A DNA stretch of 64,000 nucleotides from Symsagittifera roscoffensis (GCF_963678635.1 NC_087071.1:43063965-43127964); one strand, 5' to 3'; shown: positions 44,881 through 59,049, counted from the first letter of the stretch. The notes: generated by a model from the sequence alone, not told the origin. Translations and numbers: made by a program.

Positions 44881-45396
44881 CAGAGACACAAGAGATAGTG
44901 TGTGAACCTTTTGGAGAGTGGACCTTTGATCCACTTCAGTTGGATCAACCTAAGAACTCGCCTTAATTCAACATAATCAAAAAATATATAATAATTCAAG
45001 AAATTTAAATTAGGTACTCACATACCGACAAAACCTCTAGAATTGAACAACTAATAATGGTAAAACAACTCTAGAATTGATTTAAGGTAAGTAAATTGAC
45101 TCGAGAAGTTTTCAAGAATTGAGTTTTTACTCAAGAAGTTTTTCTCCCGGACCATTGGGCAGCTTCAGCTGTCCACCTCTCTACTCAAGTATCACTCTGG
45201 TCTAATTGATCATTCTTCTTTATCACTCTTCTTGAACACTTGATTTCCTATCGGGAACAAGATAGATCTACTCGTGTCGCATACTTCTGTTAAAATTGCA
45301 AATAACGTCTGTAAAAGTAAAAAATTATTTTTGTCCCCCAAAATCAAGGTTAAACGTTCATCTCAAGCTCAAACTTCCAAATATAAACGACTGGCA
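44275..45396 (-). repeat. Right LTR (5' LTR in element sense) of element M, with inverted insert
   Basis: TGTAACAGTCGCC at 44275 to CTGGCA at 45396. Matches the left LTR except for the inverted segment 44546-44880. Beyond 45396 similarity to the left copy stops. Confidence 0.68.
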
Positions 45397-45949
45397 GAGT
45401 TTATTTAAACCTTGTTTGTCCGTTTATATATTTTCCAAAAACCGAGTTCCAAAAACCGATATAATTGCGAACTGAAGGGATTCTCAATCAGATTTCAGCA
45501 AAACACAAACAATGTTTTCAACCGAAAAAAATTTTTCTAACACTTACAAAAGAAACACTAGCCAAAATTGCAAGATTTCACATTTAAAATTATGTAAATA
45601 AAATTTAGCTGAAAAAGTAGCGCGAATATGAAATGATCGAATCTCACCTGTTTTGAAGCTTCAATAAGAAGCCAAGTTTAACTTATCATCAATTGCAATA
45701 CAAAATTGAACGTCACTGTTAAAAAGATAAAAACATATAACCGAAAAAAATCGTCTGCCAAAATCTCGAAAAAAATGATATATATATATATATTTGTTTA
45801 AGTATTTAAATACCTAAATACATGTATATGTTTATCTTTACTTCAATATAAACATAAATTTTACACACAGATTGAAGATAGCTTGTAGCTTATTCGAAAT
45901 TCAGCGCTTAAATCAGGGAAAAGATTTCAATATCTACTAAGATAAGAGT
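45397..45949. other. AT-rich spacer, nothing recognised
   Basis: AT-rich with a short TA dinucleotide run at about 45780-45792. No coding or RNA signal. Confidence 0.5.
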
Positions 45950-47225
45950 TTGGTGTTTCGGTACGAAGTTTCAGATAACAAATAGCAGGTTTTCGCCCTG
46001 CAAACTTTCCATGTATCAAGAATTAAGATGGGGAATGTGTCTACCATGTATTAAAAAAGAGACCAAACTACAGATATCAAGATATGAAAAAGAAACCCAT
46101 TACTTGTCATGTGGTTAACATAAAGCATTTTGGGGAAAAAGTTCTTTATTGCATACCATGATAAGAATGGTAAAAACTATGAATTTGTTTTTTGCATTGT
46201 CTAAAACCTTGGAAACTTTTTTGAAAAAGTTGTCAAATAAAAAAAACTTCAGTAGAAAAAAGTAATTAAAGCTAAATTTTCTGTTTTATCATTAATGCTA
46301 AGACAATGGTAGATTGTAAAAAAAAATTACCTCTCCAATTTTTTCAAACGGGAAATTTTAATATTTTTTTTCTACAAAACAAAGTCTTTTTTAGATTTCT
46401 GATCATTGGAATTGATGTTGAAGGTTGATGAAACCATGCTGAACCGTAACATAAATTTATTTGACCATCTCGAGCGAGTAAAATAACCTTTTTTGTGTTA
46501 AATAACCTCATACAAGTCATCTATATTACAATCTGTATATGGTGAACATTAACTTCTTCTCTTGGATTTAATATTCAGACTTTCTAGAAGTACGTAAGTT
46601 CTATAAGTGTCAGATGACAAATTGCAGATTTTTGCCTTGAAATTTTACCATGTAACACGAATCAAGATGGGGAATGTGTCTACCATGTATTAAATTAGAG
46701 AACAAATTTCTTATATTAAATTATGAAAAAGAAAGCCATTACTTGGCATATGGTTAACCTAGAGGAGATAACGGAATATCCAGTTTTAGATTACGTACCA
46801 TGAAATGAAGGGTAAGCACTTTGAGTTATTCTTGTACTTTGTCTAAAATCTTTGAATTTGTTTGAAAAACCGTATTGAAACCTAATTTTTTTTTTTCATA
46901 ATCTAAGCTATGACAGTTAACAAATTATTTCTCCACTTTTTTAAACATGTCAGAAAACGGTGAATTTTAATGTAATTTTTTGCGAGACTTTTTCTTGTTT
47001 TTTTAAAGTTTTGTGAGCATCAAAATGGATGTTGAAGGTTGCTGAAACTGTGCTGAATTGTAGAATAAGCTTATTTGACCATTTCAAGTATTCGAAAAGG
47101 AACCAGTAAATTAACCATTTTTTAAATTCTACTAACAAATCATATATTTTACAATCTGTTTATGTTGAATATGAACGTCTTTTATGGATTTGTTCTTCAG
47201 ACATGTTACAAGTATATACCTAACG
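45950..47225. repeat. Diverged tandem duplication, unit about 639 bp
   Basis: GATGGGGAATGTGTCTACC occurs at 46027 and 46666, and TCAGAT(A/G)ACAAAT at 45971 and 46610, each 639 bp apart. Later shared phrases (GATGTTGAAGGTTG at 46414 and 47028; ACAATCTGTNTATG at about 46530 and 47150) show the offset shrinking to about 614-620 by small indels. Similarity is about 75% by eye. No coding content. Confidence 0.85.
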
Positions 47226-47321
47226 CGCATTGATTATCACAATTTGACAAAGTTTCGCTTTTTTGAAAAAGTTTCGCTTTTTGAATTAAACTTAGAATAC
47301 AGTTGTTTTCGAAAATAACTC

Positions 47322-48272
47322 GCATAAACCAGTATACACTAGATCTATTGAATCTAGGAGATTCAAGAGTAAGATTAAGATTGGTATTAGACTAAGAAGT
47401 TGCACGAATCTATCCGGACGAAAATAAGATGTACCTTAGACGGTGTACTTTATCTGAAATTACTCTATGAGTACAGCCAACCGTACATAACTCATCTGAT
47501 GCGACCAAACGTCTCGAACAAGACCTTAGCTAACTTAGACTTAGAAAAATAAATTTAGAATTACGTTATTGCAAAATTGCAAAAATGTTACATGATATAG
47601 ACAATTTATTGGAATTGTCTCTCCGACACAATAGATCACCGACAATTTTCCAAGCAATACGAGAAGTACCAGGTATTGCAAAAGACCAAGGACAAGGCAC
47701 AATCTACGATTAGGAAGAAATCTACCGATTAACTTCCTGATACTACGACGGAAACCGAAACAAACCTAAGTATTTAGAATCCTTTTCGCAGTAATTTTAG
47801 ATCTTCATTTAATGACATAAAACTTGCAGAATTCCTTTAGTAACCTAAATGGAGCTAAACCTACTATTTATACAATAACGACTGATGAAAACAACACAAG
47901 ACGTTCCCTCCAAAAATCGGCAGTAAATTAAAAAAATTTCTGATTAAAATAATTTGTTGTTTAAAAATACAAAATTTAGCTAAAAAAATAAATCATCGTT
48001 AGTTTCAATAATCCGTCATATCAAATCTTCATACCAGCTTCATCACCTAGAAAATAACAGCAAATTACGCTAAGCTAACATCATCCTAAACCTTAATTTT
48101 AAATAAATCACACCTAAAACCCTTACATTAAATTTTATCAAGGCTTATCCTTGTTTTCTCTTAATAGTATCTCAACCTAAATGACTGATCATTAAGTCTT
48201 TATTTGGATCAAACTGAACAATTTTGTTCCTCAACGTTTTTGAAGTGTCTAACGAACTCAAACGCCGATTCA
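47322..48272 (+). repeat. LTR remnant of element B
   Basis: Matches element A LTR from about 7822 to 8890 (ATAAACCAGTATAC, GGTATTAGACTAAGAAGTTG, AAGTGTCTAACGA, GATTCA). The first 200 bp of the LTR are not present. The LTR reading frame begins near 47586. Confidence 0.82.
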
Positions 48273-48769
48273 CTACCCAACCCTTATCAGGACTAAAAGA
48301 AATTTCTGAAAATACTAACCATTTTAATTAAGTTAAACTGAAGAACTTCGGTTACTCATCCTTCATTTGATTCCCTTCCTGTTAGATGACCCAGGCTAAA
48401 ACACTTAACCTTAATAAGTCAAGAATAGTATCTAACGATCCACTCGCGTTCTAATTTTACCTGAAACTTGTGGATCAATTTACTATTATCCAACCCTTGA
48501 ACACAATCATTACCCCTAATTAAGATTAGGTAGATCTATCTTAAATTAGAACTTAGCCACGAGAAAGTAAAAAATCATTCTCACGAATCGATATACTACT
48601 CTCTCTCCAACCCGTCAAACCACGACAATTTATGCCCCAAGATAAGATAACCACGCAAAACGCGTAAGAATTAACAGTTTAAAAAATTTAAAAAACATCT
48701 AACCCCAAGATTGCACTCATCATCCTAAACTTTATTTCAAGAGATAATCTAGGTAACAAAAAAACAATC
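48273..48769 (+). other. Leader of element B
   Basis: Follows the LTR end with CTACCCAACCC as in element A and stays alignable up to the small basic ORF. No primer-binding site is recognised. Confidence 0.55.
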
Positions 48770-49117
48770 GTGTTACATAATTGTTTAACTAGAAACAAAA
48801 GATACGACTTTGTAATAACGCCAAATAGGCAAACAAAAGGATACATAAGATCAAAGCGACAAACACGAAAAAAGACAATCATAACAGAACAAAAACAAAT
48901 TATTAGAAAACGATTTTCAAAAGAAAGAAACAGTCTCAGAATCAGACACAAACACAATACAGGAACTCCAAACATAAAAGATTCCATATATAAAAATAAC
49001 CTGATCGACGACCAAATATATTATTCCGATTCAGAATCCACAACACCATCATCAAAGAAAGGAAAACGCAAAATAAAAAAGTCATCTATCAACAAACCAA
49101 AACGCCTATATAATTGA
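48770..49117 (+). CDS. Small basic ORF upstream of gag (element B), unrecognised
   Basis: About 115 codons from the region homologous to the A frame: LHNCLTRNKRYDFVITPNRQ, then KGYIRSKRQTRKK and RKRFSKERN. Longer than in A, with an acidic-Ser patch (YYSDSESTTPSSKKGKRK) and a basic C-terminus. Whether ATG at 48770 or an upstream codon starts it is unclear. Could be a nuclear or RNA-binding accessory protein (inference from charge only). Confidence 0.5.
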   Translation: MLHNCLTRNKRYDFVITPNRQTKGYIRSKRQTRKKTIITEQKQIIRKRFSKERNSLRIRHKHNTGTPNIKDSIYKNNLIDDQIYYSDSESTTPSSKKGKRKIKKSSINKPKRLYN

Positions 49118-49173
49118 ATCAACCAATAAGACATATTGAATGTTACACACTAACATTCTTAGAATATCAAACA

Positions 49174-52100
49174 TGATCGAGTACGACGAGCATTTTTACG
49201 ATAACTCAGTACTCCCATTTTTCATAAAACTACTAAATGATCTCTCCCGAGGACAAATACAGTTTTGTCATAACTGAATTGTAAATTTATTTGAAAAAGG
49301 GATTAGCTCAAGTAAACAAGAATTCCCTGAAGTATAAATAAACCGACAAAGCCTTGATCACCACCAAAAAGAAACATGTAATATCACATCATATTATGGT
49401 ATTTTCGCAATCGAAATCGCATCAACGAAACAAAATCACAAAAAAAACCCAAATACAAACAGACGATATAGATATAGATTTCTCCAAAGTTTTTACAGAC
49501 TATAAAAAAATATACAACACCAAAATTCACAAAGAGCAAATTCCATATTTACAAACGATGTATTCTCAATTTTTTTATAGCTACCTATTCATATTAGAAT
49601 TGAAAGAAACACAAGGTGATTCACCAACTCAAATATCCCGACATACTGCTGTAAGCCACGAAATAAATATTTCCTCAAAATTTTTAAGCACAACCTGTGA
49701 AAATCTCACTTATAACGAACTATCACAAATTGTTAAACAAGATCTACAGAAGATACTAACTTGGTTTATAATTGCTCACTTTGTTCCAAATCTTGACCTG
49801 ATATCACTAGCAAGAAACATTTTTCACCCTCAAAAATCAGAGGACGAAAATATATTGGCAGACAAAACAAATTATGTTTGGGACCCTGAAAAGTCTCATC
49901 TATCATTCATTAATATACCAATTGACAACTCAAGTCAAGCAATCACCACAATTTCCATTATAAGAGATTATGTTACAATAACTCTTTTTACTAATGATGC
50001 AACACCTATAAACTATAACTCAATACTCGCAGATAGACAAGGAAATAATTGTTTAAATTCTACTTTTATTTACCAAGAAAAATTAAATGGAACAAGAAAT
50101 CTTACACAACAAGATATCCAAACGCCATCACATATCGTAAATGAAGAAATTTTTGAAACAATGCCAACAACAGCACAACAAAGCATTTCTCCTATTCGCC
50201 CAACACATACAATTCCAAAAATAAAAACACAGTTTTTCCACAAACAACTAAACAATCGACAGTGAAACCTTCAGTTATTCCAAAATTTTCACATCTAACA
50301 TTTAAACATTTAGACCATCAACAACATCAAGACAAACAAATAAACAAAAGACATCAAATAGAAAAAACTTCTCAGATAATAAAAAATTCAAAAAAAAACA
50401 AAACCCCCAATATGAATAGTCAAAATCAATCGCAATCACAATATCAAAATGTACCACACCAATGTTCTCAAACAGTATTCTATAACGATCAGCCACGAGC
50501 TACCCTGGATCTTAGCGAAAACTATCCATTTTTCCAACAAAATAAAAACATAGCGAACAAACATCATTTCAGGAATCAACCACATTACTCAGAAGATGAG
50601 AAATAATATTATCAAAATCAACAATTTAACACAAATCATCATCACAATAACTGGAACATCGATCAACCAGATCCTTTCTATCAAACAGATCTTTTTGAAC
50701 CATATACAAGAAGCGAACAAAGGCAAACAGGACATCACCCAACCTCATTTAATCACAAAACCCAAACACACAAAATTATCAAACAACTCAAATGCAAAAA
50801 GAAATTCCACTACCATATTATCTACAACAACAAGAATTAACAAAGACTCAACTTAAAAACTTTTCTCAACTACCAAATGTCGCAGAATAACTACAAATGA
50901 CAATGAACAAAAACCTTACGGAAGGATCCTCAAAATCTTCAAATAAGCCATTCATGGTATTCACGGGAACAGGTCCCGAAATTTCAGTAGAAGATTATTT
51001 AAATGCAGTCACAGCAAATTGGATTTTAACTATAGGACCTGAACCAGTAAATACAATACTCCATCAAAATTGGATACATAGGCACACAGCTCTGATCCAA
51101 ACCACACTTGATGGTTTTCAGTTTTACCTATGGATATTAAACCAGATTGGAAAAGATTCATAAAAAAAATTCGAAAATGTTCGACTCCGAAAGAAACAAA
51201 CAACACCAAAGAGTTTTCTGCAATGAAATTTGTAGAATCCCAAACGAAACAGTTAAGCAACTTGCAGTAAGAATTGAAACACAGGTAAGAAAAGCTTATT
51301 CCCCTAATACACATGATTATAAGAATAGAAAAATGACAGAAATTGTAATGATAGTAGATAAACTAGAAAAAGCCAAAATCACCATGAAACTAGAAGAAAC
51401 GGAAAAATTAAAAAAGCAACCTGTAAATAACATCCAAATCACTACATCACAAATAAAGCATACTCATGACTCTGACACTGAACTAGCTGAAAAAATCACT
51501 CAAATATTAAATATCTACGAGAAAAACACAAACTTTAAAGGCAAACAATCATTCAAAAAATAGTGCAACTATTTCCATAGATACGGACACAGCCTTGCTG
51601 AATGTAGACAAACACATCAAGATCATCAGAACAAACCACAAAAACACAGAGTACCAAATAAATTATTTTACGAAAACTAGAAAAAAGACCAAAGTCTACC
51701 AAACAAAAACATTCACAATAACAACATATCAGGAAAACCACTGCCTGATATCTATAATGCCTCTAGACAACAATCAACTTGCAGATATAAATATCGTGGA
51801 AGATCTCCAGATCAAAGAAATTCACGTAGCTTCTCACAAAATAGTTATAGTCGATAAACAGTCAAAACAACTAATATCGAAATAATTATTCAAGATAAAA
51901 CTCAAACAGAAGCAATTACTCAAATTACAACAGAAATCGTTCAAACTCAAAACCCCCGAAATAGATATTATTCAAACGACCGTTCTAGAAATTCATTGTA
52001 CAATAGAAACAGAAACTATTCAAAAAACAGAAACAGACAACATCAAATTAACAGATCACGAAAGTATTCAAACAATAGATCAAACTTTAAAACTTATCAT

Positions 52101-52340
52101 AATAAATCATGTAACAATTCTCAAAATCGAAATTCAAATTATCCAAATCAACAAAGAAGTTTTTCTAATCAACGCACAGAAATTAAACACGATCTCAGAA
52201 TTCACAACAAAACTATAGAAGTAGTACGCCTTAACATCAAATACAAACTAACCAATTACTGTCAACTGAAGAAAATCAGTCAAACCCTCCCGGTATTGAT
52301 AACAAAGAAACCACAAAATTACACCTCAATCACATAACAA
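49174..52340 (+). pseudogene. gag: gag region of element B
   Basis: N-terminal part near 49174 (EYDEHFYDNSVLPFFIKL), a long readable block at about 49354-50265, the capsid-type segment at about 50890-51420 (FTGTGPEISVEDYLNAVTAN; NKQHQRVFCNEICRIPNE), a zinc-knuckle segment near 51563-51604, then an Arg/Asn/Ser-rich tail. Single copy of the segment duplicated in A. Broken. Confidence 0.72.
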
Positions 52341-52559
52341 GCAAATCCACAGACGATTAGAGCGAAACAGAAAATATACTTTCAATAAACATGCTTCAAT
52401 TTGAAAATGAACTAGAAACACCAATAGAATCGAACTATTACCAAAATATTTATAACAATCTCCAAAACCCTGATAGATTATACTAAACAAGAACAAAAAT
52501 GAAACTCAAGTACAGACAAAATATATCAAAACGCATCAAACAAAACACAACTACTCAAA

Positions 52560-52970
52560 GAAAAAACTTGGACAACACTACTTCTTTTAGAAAGCCCATA
52601 AAGTAGAGATTTTCAATCACCAGACCTCGGAATTGATGTCTTAATAGATTCAGGAGCAGAGTCAAATACAACAAACATTCCCACCTGGAACGAAATTCAA
52701 ACTTTACATCAAAAAATGATACCAATAAAAACCTCAATCAAATAAGCTGCAGCACAAGGATCAAGTTCAACAAATTTTGGAAAAACCAACTATTCCTTGT
52801 TCTTACACGAACAAAGGGACAAAATAAACTTTTAACCAAACCTTTCAATGAAACAATCCATAGCATAGATATAAAACCCAATATTATTGGAAAACCATTT
52901 ATCATCAAATATATACCTACTATTAGTATATCAAGTAGTAAAATTACCTTTGAAGACAAAATAAAAAGCT
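52560..52970 (+). pseudogene. Protease region of element B
   Basis: VLIDSGAES at about 52640-52665 is an aspartic protease active-site motif (D-S-G), followed by IPTWNEIQTLH and NIIGKPFIIKYIP, which fits the flap and closing strand region. Lies between gag and RT. Confidence 0.65.
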
Positions 52971-53559
52971 CATCACTTACAATTTTTCAAAGACTAAAAA
53001 AAAACCGCCAATTCTCTCAAAAATCTACCCCATATATAACCAAGAACGAAAACACCTGAAACCGCTAGCAGATAATGTATATAACTTTACAGTAACTCAA
53101 CTCCACCAAAATAACATAAAACAGAACAAACAACGGCTAAACTTGTCAGACCTTGAACTCAAGTCAATTCAAAAATTTTTACGAGTAACAATCTCATCCA
53201 TCAAACGAAAAACACAAATTCAGATTTTATTTCACTACATATCAACAATAAATCACCATACAAAATAACATTACCTCTAGGAATTCTAGATTATTGCCAA
53301 ACAAATGCAACAATCTCTCCCACATTAGAAGTAGCTTATACAAAAATTAATATTTTACATTTATTAGATATATGTCAGTCAACATTTCCTATTGAAGAAT
53401 TATCGAATAATAATATAATAAGTGACAACAAACGAAACACAGACTAATTCACAAAAACACCTTATTTCAAAACGACATTCCAGATATCAAAATACACCAA
53501 GAAACAACAAAAATTCATCACAACGTTCAATTTTCAACACTCTCAAATTACGCAACAAG

Positions 53560-54490
53560 AATCTGAAAAACTAGCCCAACTACAACTAAAATACTCAACA
53601 GTTTACGCCACATCTAAATTTGATGTTGGGAAAGTAAACTCACCACTACATCTACCTCTGAAACCTGACGCAATTTTCAAAAGGCAACGAGCAATTAAAG
53701 TCCCTATTCACTTGCAAGACAAAGTAAACAGAATACTATTTTTTCTAGAACAAAATGAAATTATTTACCCAGTAAAAAAGAAGTACAACCAAAAGGAACA
53801 CGTTCGTAAATCCCGTTTTTAATTTAGCTGAAGAAGAATCATTAAAAATTGTACTAGATGCCAGATATCTCAATTCACTCATTGACGATTCTAAATTGAA
53901 TTGGCCTTTAGAACCAATTCAAGTAATTCTCACAAAGATAAACGGAAAAATTTTCGAAACCGTTGACATGATCAGTGAATACAATCAAATTCCACTAGGC
54001 GAACAATCACGACGCTTAACACAATTCGTCTTTGGAAACTAACAATACGAATTTAATAGACTTTCCTATGGAATTTCAGCAGCATTCTCTGCAGAATTCT
54101 AAAGTTTTTCGACTAAAGTTTTTCGACTACTCATTCTCAGTAAAATGTAAAAACATATTTAGATGGTGTTTTCATGCAATCACAGACAAAAAACGAAATG
54201 TTTTGTGTCTTAGAAAAATATCATCAAATACTACTAAAAAAAACATGAAAGTAGCCCCGGATGAATCAAATTTTTTTCTCACCCGTATAAAAATCCTTGG
54301 ACATATTATCGAAGGAAATACGATCACTCCATTAAAATCCCGCATCGACGCAAGTATAAAGTTTCAACCTCCATCAAATAAAAAGAAAATCCAAGATTTT
54401 CTTGCAATGCTCAACTTCTTAAGTAAATAAATTTATAAAATGCAACTATATTTAAGATCATTTTATAACATTCACAGACAGCAAAATAAT
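53560..54490 (+). pseudogene. pol: Reverse transcriptase region of element B
   Basis: LPLKPDAIFKRQRAIKVPIH, VLDARYLNSLIDDSK, PIQVILTKINGK and FFLTRIKILGHIIEGNTITP are shared with element A RT. Broken. Confidence 0.8.
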
Positions 54491-55330
54491 TTTGAAAGGA
54501 CAACAGAACATCAGAGAATATTTGAAGAAATAAAAACTATTCTCACTGAACAAATATCAAACACCATTCCAGACCCAGATCAACCATTTTATGCTATGTG
54601 TGAGGCCTCAAATTTTGGCATCGGCGCAGCATTTTCAAAATCACACAGTGGAACCAATAAGAGGAATCTTGTTTCAGCAAACTCATGACTATTTACACAA
54701 GCTGAAATTAGACTCTCTTCACTTATGAGAGATTGCACAGCTATAATATACACTCCCACAGACAAAACATCACCAAAACTAGAATGCAAATATGCAGTTA
54801 AAACCGAAATTGACCAAACACATTTAAATAACTTACAACACTTTCCATTGTAATTAGATTGCCAAAATAATCAGTACGAAGTGGACCTCTTAGGAAGTTC
54901 TACATGTAAAACAATACCATATTCATCGTGGATCAAAACAACACACAACAAAAACCCACTCAACCAAAAAATGTACAGGACAGATCTATTCCCTCTTATA
55001 GAGAAAAAAAATTTAACTGTTAATATAAGTTCATCAGGATTTCCAAATACCGATTCAAAATACACAATAAATCAAGTTTTTGACCTCCATGACCCTCTAG
55101 AAAACATGTTTCTCTCAAATTATGAAATTGAAAATGTCTTTCTTCCAAACACGGACTACTACAAAAATACCAACAGCACCAAGATCCAGTCATTAGACAA
55201 TTAAAGTCTGGGCACACGTTTACATCAAAACCCATAAAAGCAGATATCACAATTCTAGGAAATAAAAAAAAACACTTCAAAAATACCTTAAAAAATTTAA
55301 CAAATACATCCATACATGAGAATCCAAAAA
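54490..55330 (+). pseudogene. RNase H remnant and linker of element B
   Basis: CEASNFGIGAAF and AEIRLSSLMRDCTAIIY mark RNase H, which is only partly recognisable. The linker HYEVDLLG-type sequence (QYEVDLLGSSTCKTIPYS) follows as in A. Confidence 0.65.
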
Positions 55331-55379
55331 TTTTACAATATCAAACATCAGAATAGAAAGAACCACGTTTACCACTAAG

Positions 55380-56600
55380 TATGATACTCCTAGCGTTTCA
55401 CATTTGACATTCCTTAAACACTAAAAGACATGCAGGATTAGAAAAGTCATAATCAATTTTCATCCAAAATTTTTACTTTCCAAATGCACCAATTTGGTTT
55501 AAAGTATTATGCAAGGATGGCATAACATGCAAACTAAAAAACCATACCCGCATCAAAAATAAATAGCAGAAAAACAAGATTTTAGAGGACAAAATTTTTA
55601 CTTTAACCACAGAATATCATCTGACACAAAAGGATCAATATCACCCTATTCGGAAGGAAACTCATATATTAAGGTCACAGTTGACGCATTCACACACTAC
55701 GTAGCACTTAACGCAGTACCTCGTTGTAATGCCTAATGTGCATATACAACACTTTATGAACACTGGATAGCAAAATTCGGATTACCAGAAATTCTTGTCA
55801 CAGACAATGGCACAAAGTTCATTAATAATGAAATAATCACATTATGCCATCTATACAACATCAAATACAAACCAAGAACATCTCAAGCCCCTTGAACTAA
55901 TGGTTTAGTCGAAGGAAAGAACCGTTCATTACAAGAATACCTCAGATATATCATACATAGAAACGATAAAAAATACACTGAATGGTCATCAGATGTAAAA
56001 TTTTTCCCCCTAGCTTATAATTCACAAATTACAACAACTTTAGGACTATAACCCTATGAAATGATTTAAAAAGCCACGTAAACCAATAATGTTCAAGCAA
56101 ACTCCTCAAAAAACGCACAAGGTTATTACCAACCCACAAAATAGTCAACGTGTTTTAATCTACCATTACATACACATGATGAAGATCATTTTCATCACCA
56201 ACAAAATTTGAAATTAGCCTCGGAACCTATACCGGATGGATTTCAAAGAGAGATAAAAACAAAATGAATTTTATCAAAAAATAGCCAAAAAACTATTACA
56301 AAGACAGAATCTTCATTCCCAAATGAATTCACGATTCACGCTAGCTACAAATTTAAACGTTGGAGCATTTGTCTTAATCCCAAATTTTTTAATACAAAAA
56401 GGAATATCTAAAAAAATACAGCCAAACCGGAAAGAACATTTCAAATTATTGACAAACCCACTGATATAACATATAAACTAAATGACTCAAATATAAAAGA
56501 ATTTGTTCAACAGAGAAACAGTCTTTTACCCAAAAGAATACGCCCTTCGCGAGCTAAAGAACTATACTCCTTTAGAGGACTCAAAAGTGTTCGCAACAAA
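55380..56600 (+). pseudogene. Integrase region of element B
   Basis: VTVDAFTHYVALNAVPRCNA, KFGLPEILVTDNGTKF, VEGKNRSLQEYLRYIIHRND and a closing LLPKRIRPSR/YPKEYALRELKN segment match integrase of A. Broken. Confidence 0.8.
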
Positions 56601-57437
56601 TCAGACAACCGTCGAAAACAAAAGATTGATAAAAATTCTTCACCACCGTTTAAAAAACAAAAATATAACTAAAATTTTAACAAAAACCCCGAGATTTATA
56701 AAATAAACAAAAACCTCAAAAACAAAGAAAAAACTTCACCGCAGGACATAAAAGAAACCTCTCAACACCGACAACCATCACGACTTCTAAATTAACCACG
56801 AAAAGATTATAAAACCTGCATTCCACATATAAAACCTTCAAAACCATTATTCTGAAATATTAAAGAAAATTGAATTCCAAAAACTTCCAATTAAGTATCA
56901 TTTTCAATTCTTTAGAAGAATAGCAAGTTCTTTTTTTCTATAATTTCATGATGACACACTCGAACAACTAGTTCAAGTTTAACCAATCAGAAGCTATCTA
57001 AATGTCACCTCATTTTGACACCACTTCATTGGCAGACACTTTGCAAATTTTAAACATATATGTAACTCTAACTAAAGGAACTCCTGGTCAAAAATAAGCA
57101 ACACGCTCAAACTTGACAACCGGAATAAACAAAATTGAAATAATACAGCCCTCCCATATAAACTGACACAAAAATCAACAAGGTTGTCCCAACTTACAAA
57201 ATTCCCTTAAGGAAAAATATTAAATTAGCCTAAAGAAAAGGTAGGACATGATAATTTAGTCTAAAGTACGAACAACTCCTAGATACCCCCAATCATCCAT
57301 TAAATAAACACAAAATCAGGAAGCTCACTCCTAAACCTTTAGACTTCCCCTCACCAAAAACTGCCCATACTGAACCAACTTGCCAAAAATCAATAAACAA
57401 TCCGACAACACTCAAATTTTGCCTCAACAGGAAAAAA

Positions 57438-57899
57438 ATGAATCGACAAGAAAGAATCATTTCTCAAATGCTTCTTTGCAAACCAGTCAGTCTTCTAGAG
57501 AATACAACTGCAAAACTTTTTTCAATAATATCAATCTTTTCTCAAATAATCATACTTTTCATAATAGATAATTTCGTATTATTTCTGCTTCTCTTTGTAA
57601 TTTTTTGCAGTTTTTTTCAAGATTTTCTATTCACTGCACAAAACCTACCTCAATTCTGCAAAAATCCTTTTGACCACCTACTCAGGTACGAAATTTTAAC
57701 AAATATTTAAATGTTAAGACAACTCTCCAACAAGAAAGACAGGTTTCTTCTCTTATAAAATTTTTCACATTTCTGGTTTCCCTAATTCTGACAATATGCA
57801 AATGTATAATAAAAGCAATAGTATTCTTTGCATTAGCAACAATACTTCTTAATGTTTTTATAGAAGAATTTTATAATCAACGTAAATTTTCTTCGTAGG
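57438..57899 (+). CDS. Hydrophobic ORF pair of element B
   Basis: 57438-57710 encodes a frame with a long hydrophobic run (IIILFIIDNFVLFLLLFVIF). About 57790-57899 reads TICKCIIKAIVFFALATILL and then FIEEFYNQRKF, closely matching the 36-residue ORF of element A. Position between integrase and env is the same in both copies. Function unknown. Confidence 0.42.
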
Positions 57900-57949
57900 T
57901 AAAAACTTAAAAGAAATTTTCAAAATTGCATATCAACAACCCACACAAC

Positions 57950-58950
57950 AGTCACCACCGACTACAACTTCCCAGGAATCTCCATCAATACCAACATCTA
58001 GTCAGACAAAATACCCTCAATCATTAACACGTATTTCATTTCAATAAAACGCATCTACATTTGAAGAGAGACATTCACTAATATCAGAACATTTCAGAAC
58101 CTGTAGTTCGCCACGCACCCCTAAGCGAACCACAATAAGAACCAACATATATTATACACCCCTTCCTTCAGTAAGACTTAATAGAACAACACCATCTAGT
58201 CAAAACCAAAATAAACCTACAATAAATAGACAAATCATACATCCAAGACGAAATAGAAATTTTACAACACCCAGAATTCTTTTTAATATACCCTCATCAC
58301 CAACTCCAAATCCGTTAGACCTTTCGAGCAGTACAATTTAAAGTACCCTCCGACCATTACAATCTACCTCACAACAAAACACTCCAAAAAATACCATCTT
58401 ACCACTTAGAACTAACCCCCACATCCCAATAAATTTGTGAAAATCCCGTTAATCCCCCAACTTCAACACAACATCTCCTAGATTAGATGACACAAGCTTT
58501 CACTCGAGGTGATTCAAACATGGTAAAAGAACCAAGATAAATCTCATCAGAAACATCTTTGTCACTACCAGAAATCCTTTCACTCTCTTCAACCCTTTCC
58601 ATAAGTCGGATATCAACAACATTGTTTCCTGCAAATTTTTCTACAATTTAGACGATAGATATATGGAACATTTAATCAATAATACTCCTCTGTGATTAGA
58701 TTGGAATACATTCGTAGCATCCCCGCAACTAATCGGTCAACACCTCGACAGTAACAGACTAAATAACTGGGCACTCAATAGATTACAATATAGACACGAC
58801 CTTCATAAAGACATACAGGAACACAACATACAAATCATTACACAAGACAATTTAACACTTAAATTCGAGATAACAATAAAATTAAACAATCTAGTACATC
58901 ACCCTCTCCCTCTAGCTCCACCAAATATAACAGCTCAATCATTAGCTCCC
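57950..58950 (+). pseudogene. Pro/Ser/Gln-rich region of element B
   Basis: Same compositional style and position as 19730-20800 in A (PTTTSQESPSIPTSSQT; RLDWNTFV-like wording near 58700; NWALNRLQYRHDLHKD). Broken. Confidence 0.45.
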
Positions 58951-59049
58951 CCATTTATCAAAACAGAAATTTTCTATAAAAATGATAGATACACAAAAAA
59001 GACACTTGGATACATTTTATTCTGTAAGCCTTATTCGGGACTATCCTAC

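Larger units (their letters stand above)
30636..45396 (-). mobile_element. Element M: minus-strand Ty3/Gypsy-type element with satellite-filled leader, broken
   Basis: Related ends TGTAACAG...CTGGCA occur at 30636-31533 and 44275-45396, in direct orientation, bounding minus-strand gag, protease and RT. Reading leftward: leader with minisatellite arrays, gag (37941 to about 35860), protease, RT, then an unrecognised region. No RNase H or integrase is recognised, so it looks incomplete as well as broken, with many breaks. LTR copies are about 85-90% alike by eye, so it is old. GC content of its coding part is visibly higher than in elements A and B, and its proteins are unlike theirs, so it is a different lineage. 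Confidence 0.75.
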
